Source: Patescibacteria group bacterium UBA5532
GTDB lineage: Bacteria; Patescibacteriota; Gracilibacteria; BD1-5; UBA2023
Direction: 5' to 3'
Assembly (NCBI GenBank): GCA_002426885.1
Contig: DINU01000005.1
Span: forward strand, 49,735 to 113,734
Length of the DNA: 64,000 nt
The translations under genes were made by a program, and so were the position numbers. Positions 57,539-64,000 of this stretch are shown here, in pieces. The notes beneath the pieces were generated by a model. It had not been told where the DNA came from. It saw nothing but the letters and a program-made list of their open reading frames with translations, and searched no databases. The stretch's first letter is position 1, and every line of letters begins with the position of its first letter.

Positions 57539-58396
57539 CTAAAAATTATTCTCGATCACTCCATCTGCAATCTTCTCTTGTAAGTCTTTATCCTCGACAC
57601 TCAGCACAACTGCTCGAACCTTCGGAATGAGTACTTCTTTCACTTTATCTCTGAAGCTTGTTCACGGATTGCGATTGTATCTGAGAAATATTTGTTCCGC
57701 ATCACGATAGGAGAGCTCATACTCGAATTTATCATCATAATTCTCTGACTTCTGTTTTGCTCGGAGCATATTCAGGGTTCTCACAAGTCATCGTATATTT
57801 TCGAAGATACTTGCAACTACTTTTTCATTCGGATCTGTAGTTCGCGTAGCTCAGGTAAATCGACTATATTGTCTCTGGAATTCCGCGAAATCCATCTTCT
57901 CAAAGTATGGAAGATTTGTATATTTTGATACCTTAAATGCTTCATTCACTTCTCATGGTGGATTCATGAGAATAATCGTACCACGACTCGTGATCGGATT
58001 CGTCATCTTCTCATATGAGTTTCGAGTACCGAGAAATACTGCATCTTTGTGAGCCTTAAATGATCAGATCTGAGGATCAAAAACCGATCTCCCACCATCA
58101 AAGAGTGAGTGAAGACGATCGAAGCATTCAGGAGAGAGCTTATCTATCTCATCAAAGAGTACTACAACTCATGGTTTTTGCATAAGTTGTATCCATTCGG
58201 CAGGTTGGCGAGATGTCTCACCTGCCTTGAGTTGCGGTGAGAAAAACATATCCGATGGATCCATTTTCGCACACTGGACACGAATAATCTCACGATTCGT
58301 TACTCATGCAACAAATCTCACTATTTCTGTCTTTCCGAGTCCAGGAGGTCATTCAAGGATATCGATACCCTTTCCTGTCTCTTTCTGGATCATCAT
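57539..58396 (-). CDS. MoxR-type AAA+ ATPase module
   Basis: P-loop EGPPGLGKTE (first G is TGA), then AKMDPSDMFFSPQL, Walker B VVLFDEIDKL, and sensor/arginine region TRNSYEKMTNPITSRG, as in MoxR proteins. Open from about 58483 to TAG 57539; ATG 58396 gives 285 aa but only 13 residues before the P-loop. The frame is -1 to the upstream gene 58321-60930, whose reading IN-PRP passes naturally into PPKGKGSIYLLDEEKALIKKL here. Probably the C-terminal part of one protein of about 1130 aa. Confidence 0.8.
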
Positions 58397-60930
58397 ACCA
58401 TCTGAGAGCTTTTTGATAAGTGCCTTCTCTTCATCGAGTAGATAAATCGATCATTTACCTTTTGGAGGTGTGGACGGGGATTAATTTGCTTCTCTCGGGT
58501 AATCCCGTCGACGAGCATATCAGTAAATCGAGCTTTTTGATATCTGATCTTGAGTTTCTTTATGTCTTCAAGAATACTTCTCTGTTTCTCGGTATCACCA
58601 TCAATACGTGATTCGGAAAGATCTGATTGGAGTTTGTGTAATTTTACTTTCCCTGTCTGTTTCCATCATGCTATCTGAGATTGGAGTTCTACGAATTCAG
58701 CTTGAGTCATCTCTGGAGTTATACCCACTGCCATCTTTCATCTCAGCACTCAGGTAAAAGCACTTGGATCAGAGAGATATTTATCAAAATCATACACATG
58801 CTCAGCTCCATTTTCAAGGCGAAGTTCAAGGCGAATCATTCCAGATGGAGTCCGTTTTCCTCATACCGTATACGAGATAGACGTATGACCTCTCTTGCTA
58901 TAATACAATCATGTATCGAGTCCATATTCATCGAGGGTATGAGTTGCTCACTTGGTATTGAGTCGTGAGAGTCGTATATCTCTGGATCGATCTCGAAAGA
59001 TACCACCAAGCAAGAGAAGGAGTCTATCTTTCTCACTCGGCTGGAGGAGCTCACACTCAGCTCGGATACGTGCGACCAGCGGATCAGTATGTTCCATATC
59101 TAAGAGAGATTTCTCATTCTCTACGGCTCATACGATATCTTCGACTTGACCGATAAATCACTCGATCTCAGCAAGTTTCTTTTTGAGTTTTGTGGTCTCA
59201 TTCGATTTTTCAGCATCGAGAATTTTCTGGAGTTCTCCTTGTCTTGCTTTCACGAGAGCATGCATCTTATCTCTATACTCATCTTGCTTCACTGGTGATA
59301 GATATCCTATCTGTGCCTCTGCATTTTCCCATTCATCATATGTATAGACGGACGTAAGTCCTGTCATGTAATCTATACCTTCGAGATATTTCTCTATGAG
59401 AGCTAGGCTCGCATCCACTGATGCATATATCTCATCCTCATGATCCTTCTGATACTCACTGACCTTCTCATCGAGGAGTCTCGTGAGCTCTCTGATACCT
59501 TCATCCAGAGTAGGACTGACTGCCGGAACTTGAGATCGTCTCTGTCTCATATCTCTGAGCTCACTCTGAAGAGCTATAAGTGCTGAGAAATCGGACATCA
59601 TACCGAGATTGGCACGTATCTGTTCGAGTTCGGCTCAGAGGCTCTCGACGAGAATATTTCATCGTTTTTCTCGGATAGCTCTTTCTATAGGTGCAAGTAT
59701 TCCTGAAACCTGTGCAACGGTAGGATTGCGAGATATCTGATCAAACGCTCGGGACACAATATCGATCTCATCGAGCGTAGAAGCCATATCAAAAAGTCTT
59801 CTTAGAGTCTCACCTCATACAGGCACATCCCATATCTGAGTAATGAGTGCACTATCATTTTGGGATTCACCTGTAGTCATGGCTCATCAAGTAAGAAGTG
59901 AAGGATCTATAGAGACATCACCATCTGCAAGAGCTTTTGCGAGGGCATGTCGAGAAGTATCTTGTACTTGGACGATACGAGCCTTATTCGAGTCGATCGT
60001 GAGATCATGCTGATCAACATACCCACGAGGGAGAGCATTGGTCGATATCTGTACGATACGGAGGTATCCTTGTGTATCCATACAAAGGAGCTTCCCTGTA
60101 GGATAACTCATATGGACAATCTTATTGATCCCTTCGAATGCATCCTGTACTTCAGTGAGAGTTTTACGATTGAGTATCCTGAGCTTCGATACTCACTCTT
60201 GCTCGGTGATGATGAAGTAGAAGTTATTATTCGGATCCGTCGCTATCTCCTTCACATTCCCATATGTACTGAGATCAAATATATCAGCATCAGGGAGACA
60301 CTCATTATTATCATAAGTATAGTATCTGAGAGTATTATCCTTGAGCACACATACTCGTTTCTGTGATTCATCAGCAATACAGTACCCATCAGCAGCGACA
60401 TTATGAAGTTTGGTCTTTGCTTTGATATTGAGGATTCCATTTTCATGACTATATACTGTAGATAATTTAACCTGATTCCGGACTCACTCAATTTGTTCTT
60501 GGCGAGTAATGGATAATTCTGAAAGTCACTTTTTTAAATATTCATCCGCATTACCCATATAGACGCCGTCATTAGTTTGCAAAAATATATTTCAACCATA
60601 TGTATCTACGCCACTTACTTTAAAAAACAAAACTCACGAGTTCTTAGCACGTTCATAAGCTATTTCATTTTGACTGTCTGGAATGATTCATAGTTTTCAG
60701 AGATTTTGAACAAAATATGATCAACTATTTATGATCTTGAGCCATCAAGATTTAACACCTATCCCTAATTTATTAAATTGTTCTGGTGTAAAATTCTGCA
60801 CCAATGAAAGTTGAGTCAGTGGTGCAAATTTATCTTGCTCTGATACTATTGGTAGTATATCTATAGTAAATCGAGGATTTTGACCTCATGTGTCAGGATT
60901 TCGAAGCGGAGTAGATGATGCCATAGGCAT
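58321..60930 (-). CDS. Propeller-like and coiled-coil protein, N-terminal partner of the MoxR module
   Basis: 869 aa in its own frame (TAG 58321; no earlier TAA/TAG). Residues about 20-330 show repeated beta-strand blocks (DGVYMGNADEYL; RVCVLKDNTLRYYTYDN; ATDPNNNFYFIITEQ; GKLLCMDTQGYLRIVQ), suggesting a beta-propeller. Residues about 380-780 are helical with long coiled coil (ALIALQSELRDMRQRR; KLKKKLAEIE). It starts 5 bp after the vWA gene. The final about 50 residues after the overlap with the MoxR frame are probably not native. Confidence 0.65.
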
Positions 60931-60935
60931 TGATA

Positions 60936-63272
60936 TTAGTGGATAAATCGACGAAGAGTTTTTTTGAGTCAGGTGTTATAGAATGCTATGAGTGCAGGGG
61001 TGAGCTCTGAGATATTCGGTACGATGATGGTTCATCCTGTTTCTGTCTTTCAGAAGTATCATTCGAGTTCATCTTTCCTTCATCATCATATATAGTAGGC
61101 AGTCATCCCGAATCCATCTTTTCGCATCTGATCGATAAGTCCTGTGAGAGCTCATCCAGTCAGTCATGACTGAGGTTCTCCATCGCCGATGAAGGTGATA
61201 TTTCCGAAGTGAGATCATCATTTTTTTCTTCTCTCATCTTTCATTGCTTGCCATGTATAGGTGAGTGGGGCTGAGATATTGGTTCCTCAGGACTTCTCGA
61301 GGGCTCGCATCAGTCTCGATGGGACACTACATTTTCTCTTATCACTGAATTTCTCACCGAAATCCATCACACTCTCGACACCATCATCGAAGAAAAGTAT
61401 AGAAAAATCCACTTTAAAGTGCTCAAGTACTTTTGCTCGTATAATTACTGCCTTGACCGACTCTCTCAGAGCTGATCCCTGAGATGCGAAGTTTCCCATA
61501 CTTCCCGATCGATCGATGATGATCGTCTCGTACATATTTATCTCAGTCGGATCCTTCTCTTTTTTCGTTCTACGGAACACATTGGGATCATTGGTCAGGG
61601 CATGATTCACCAGTGCTCCTGTATCTGCAAGAAGGCTTCCACTCTTATACCTACGATCATCGCTCGTGAGTTTATATTTTGGTGGGAGGATTTTTTCGAG
61701 AACAGAGATTTGCTTCCTTACTTCTCACTCGACTTCCTTCTCGAGTTCTTTATACGCCTGATAGAGTCGCATCTCTCTTTCAGAAAACCCCATTCGCTCC
61801 ATCTCTGATTTCATACGGTTTTTTGCTTCTTCTATAGCCTTTCGCACTTCGTGAGCATATTCCTTGAGTTTTTTCTTGTACTCTTCATCGAGGAGAGATT
61901 TCTCGAGTGCTTCATTGAGTTTTTCTTCATCTCATGATTCACGGATGGCATCGAGTTCTTTTTTCTCTTGTTCGAGGATTTCTTCATTTCCCACCTTATC
62001 GATCTCATCCTTTGCGAATCCATCCAAACCAGATTCATCGAGTGCTTTTCGTATATCTTCCTTCGATTGTGCTTTCTCAAGTTTTTCGATGGTATCTTGC
62101 ATTTTCTCAGCTTGTCTCGCGAGACTGTCTTCTTTCGCTTTCTCGATCATCTCATCGAGGAGATCTTTCGGAAATTTTCCTCACGCTCATGATTTTTCAG
62201 TCTTTCATGATGAGGATTTTCATCCTTTCTCTCACTTTTTTCTTTCGCCTTCCGAAGATGAATTTCATTCACCTCACTGTTCTCCCGACTGTCCACCAGA
62301 CTCTCCAGATTGATTATTATCCATATTTCCATCACCACTATCTTCTCATTGCTCTCACCTTTCATCCATATTCTGATCGCTTTTTGATCCATCTTCTTTT
62401 TCGGTAGGAGTTGCGTCAAACCTCACCCACTCCTTCCCATCCCATATTTTTGACCATGCATGTCCATTATTCGATGAAAGAAGTGAAGTCCCCTCTTTCG
62501 AGACTCACTGTGCCATATGTCCAAGAACAGTACGGGATGGAACTCACATCTCTCGCATAAGAGCACAAAAAAGAGTATTCGCACTATAACATTCAAGAAT
62601 CGGAGAAGCATCGAGATTTTTGATATAGTTTCGCGAGTTTGATTTCTTATGGAGAGTACCCTGTACTTTGGTGGAATATTTTTTTGTTTTCAAGATATAA
62701 GCACGGATGATACTTGCAATCTCCCGAGGGGATTTTCATGAACACTGAGTGAGAACTGTACGAGTCTCTGGAGAAATATCATCATATATCATCTTCTCAT
62801 TTTCTTCTTGAAGTGGTGGATTTTGGATTTTCACACCTCAGAGAGAAAATGGGAAGCTTAACTGCTGGTGTGTTTCTTCACACTGTACATATACACATCC
62901 ATTCTGATCTTGGAGAAATATCGGAGCCTGTTTTCAGGAGTAATATATCCTTCCTGTATCTACCTGTGCTCATTCTGGGAGAGGAATGGGAATAAGTCCT
63001 CTTTTTAGATTAATGGCATAGGAATACTCCTTACTTCCTGACTGTATTGATCCAGAATATGGAGATAGCTTTTGCTTCTCACTCCACTGATTTGTTCTTG
63101 GATCAAATATACTCTTTTCGGCATTCGTATAATATCCACTATAAGAAGGTGATATCTCCGCGAACCGAGGCGACTCTCAGGTAGACTCTCCAAATTCAGT
63201 ATCCTGAGGATCATATCGATCTTTATATTCCTGAGCAAGTTCATCTTTTTTTGCATTACGCCCCCCCCCCAT
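60936..63272 (-). CDS. Transglutaminase-like and vWA domain protein (main part)
   Basis: 778 aa from the ATG at the G10 tract (63272) to TAA 60936. Transglutaminase core: ILECYSANTLFCALMREMG (Cys codon 62589-62591), NNGHAWSKIW (His 62460-62462) and RFDATP (Asp 62415-62417). Then a Gly/Ser/Glu-rich linker dense in TGA codons, a coiled coil (LARQAEKMQDTIEKLEKA), and a vWA domain with MIDAS DRSGSMG, SGGTN and FIGDGEP. Probably continuous with the 93-codon ORF upstream when the G tract has 9 G. It pairs with the MoxR module, a usual MoxR-vWA partnership. Confidence 0.8.
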
Positions 63273-63537
63273 GAGTTTTCTGTCCTTCCTCATCGGATAG
63301 ATCAGAAATGGTCTCTTTTACTTTATCTTTGAGTTTATCGAACCATGATTTTCCTTCTTTGTCTGGAGTTTTTGGAGCAGGAGGAGGAAATAATGGACTG
63401 GATGGGGAAGGATTTTTCTCTTTTTCCTTTTCTATTTGTTTCTTTTTTCTCAGTAATCACAAAATATACTCCTTCAGATCATGAAGGATTTTTTCAAAAC
63501 GAGCATCGGAAGATGGATGATTTGATTTATCGAGCAT
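63256..63537 (-). CDS. N-terminal segment of the transglutaminase-vWA protein
   Basis: 93 aa: MLDKSNHPSSDARFEKILHD, basic helix (LLRKKKQIEKEKEK), Pro-rich linker (PLFPPPAPKTP), and an acidic helix ending KTHGGGA at TAA 63256. Removing one G from the G10 tract joins it in frame to the main part. The ATG is preceded 9 nt upstream by a -10, so the transcript is close to leaderless. Confidence 0.65.
63261..63270. repeat. Homopolymer tract, C10 on plus (G10 in the mRNA)
   Basis: Ten consecutive C, the longest G/C run in the window, inside the coding region at the frame switch. It is preceded by AT, so the mRNA also reads ATG-GGG at that point. Confidence 0.9.
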
Positions 63538-63546
63538 ATTTTAATA

Positions 63547-63575
63547 ATTTTAGCATATTTAGTGTTATAATGCAA
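63547..63575 (-). promoter_or_regulatory. Promoter of the transglutaminase-vWA-MoxR operon
   Basis: Minus strand TTGCAT (63570-63575), 17-bp spacer, TAAAAT (63547-63552); the ATG at 63537 begins 9 nt after the -10. Confidence 0.65.
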
Positions 63576-63586
63576 TTTCTGGGCAA

Positions 63587-63616
63587 CAAAAAACTCCTCT
63601 AAAATAGAGAAGTTTA
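63587..63616 (-). terminator. Terminator of the CAU-anticodon tRNA
   Basis: Minus strand aaacttctct-attttag-aggagttttttg, an imperfect stem with a T run, 11 bp after the tRNA. Confidence 0.65.
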
Positions 63617-63626
63617 ATAAGTCAAG

Positions 63627-63702
63627 TGGTGGGGGTAGCTGGGATTGAACCAGCGACCAATCGGTTATGAGCCGACTGCTCTAACCACTGAGCTATACCC
63701 CC
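63627..63702 (-). tRNA. tRNA with CAU anticodon (elongator Met or Ile2)
   Basis: GGGGGTA/TACCCCC acceptor, anticodon loop CTCATAA, T arm GCTGG-TTCAATC-CCAGC, encoded CCA. It lacks the GGG/CCC anticodon stem pairs of the initiator. Met and lysidine-modified Ile2 cannot be separated by eye. Confidence 0.92.
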
Positions 63703-63783
63703 GAAAAAGTTTTCTAAAATGTAGACCTGAATATATAAAAATAGTGAAAAAAGTCAATTCTTCCCCATTTTGGAGAAGGAAAA

Positions 63784-64000
63784 CTACTTACACATCTTCT
63801 CTTGCTCTCGCCTCGTACGCGACTGTATCTGTTCTACTTGACGATGAAGAAGAAATCCCGAAGAGAAGGATACGAAAGACACAAGAACCCCGACACCACA
63901 GAGGATATAGAATGCGGTAAATATTTTCCCGATATCCGTCACAGGCACGATATCGCCATATCCGACGGTCGTAAGTGTATAGTAAACTAACTTGAATAAC
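63784..64000 (-). CDS. Potassium channel protein (partial)
   Basis: C-terminal 71 codons; the rest lies beyond the window. Selectivity filter TTVGYGD, followed by a second membrane helix (FTAFYILCGVGVLVSFVSF) and a short basic tail ending at TAG 63784. Two-helix Ion_trans_2-type channel; no C-terminal regulatory domain. Confidence 0.8.
   Translation of the reverse strand, partial: LFKLVYYTLTTVGYGDIVPVTDIGKIFTAFYILCGVGVLVSFVSFSSGFLLHRQVEQIQSRTRREQEKMCK

Noticed and set aside
58425..58485. Classical programmed -1 frameshift site
   Set aside because: No X-XXY-YYZ heptamer with a following stable hairpin or pseudoknot could be found; left as an open question.
1..64000. CRISPR array, rRNA operon, IS element or prophage structural genes
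   Set aside because: No regularly spaced repeats of 24-40 bp, no rRNA motifs, and no transposase, integrase or capsid-like proteins were seen on either strand.

Overview
The window reads coherently only if UGA is sense. Under the standard code nearly every recognisable protein here (AlaRS, FtsH, Der, NusA, Fmt, MtaB, ABC ATPases) is cut by several in-frame TGA codons. Read as glycine, those TGAs restore full-length proteins and often sit at invariant glycines: P-loop GPPGTGKT of FtsH, the CGGPH motif of AlaRS, the DxExTG motif of the oligoribonuclease-like exonuclease. Real ends are TAA or TAG. This is genetic code 25, known from Gracilibacteria and Absconditabacteria (SR1) of the Patescibacteria/CPR. 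Compact spacing, trimmed enzymes and very large exported proteins fit such a host. All coordinates below use UGA = Gly; TAA and TAG were checked by eye in the long genes.

Layout. 0.3-3.7 kb: alaS (-), gmk and a UPF0489 gene (+). 3.7-9.1 kb: an operon (-) of a 1184-residue exported membrane-anchored protein with an ABC ATPase and FtsX/MacB-type permease. 9.2-16.5 kb: rlmE, an Orn-like exonuclease, a pilin-like gene, ftsH, der, a decayed gene and a hypothetical gene. 16.6-28.5 kb: one uninterrupted gene for a 3973-residue exported protein. 28.6-33.0 kb: znuABC-type metal uptake and a PIF1-like helicase with a WYL-like tail. 33.1-36.6 kb: four membrane/envelope genes. 36.7-38.8 kb: tRNA-Lys, a putative structured RNA, a CorC/HlyC-type protein and tRNA-Arg. 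38.9-49.4 kb: mixed housekeeping and envelope genes (fmt, HIT, ABC-2 permease, prmC, nusA, an FAD/NAD oxidoreductase, sortase, mtaB). 49.5-52.6 kb: thioredoxin-like protein, CsaB-like pyruvyltransferase and an ABC ATPase.

52.6-63.6 kb looks like an accessory region, more AT-rich in its codon choice. It holds (i) a 1233-residue protein with two MutS-type ATPase modules in one chain, preceded by an iteron-like operator and a 5'-truncated RecG/AlbA-like regulator, this unit being flanked by imperfect direct repeats of about 80 bp; and (ii) a transglutaminase-vWA gene interrupted by a G10 tract, followed by a long gene carrying a propeller-like and coiled-coil region and ending, through a -1 frame change, in a MoxR-type AAA+ ATPase. 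These are the best candidates for an undescribed system. The window ends with a tRNA with CAU anticodon and part of a K+ channel gene.

Translation signals are unusual. Shine-Dalgarno sequences are rare, and several genes have a good -35/-10 promoter whose -10 ends only 4-9 nt before the ATG, implying leaderless mRNAs.
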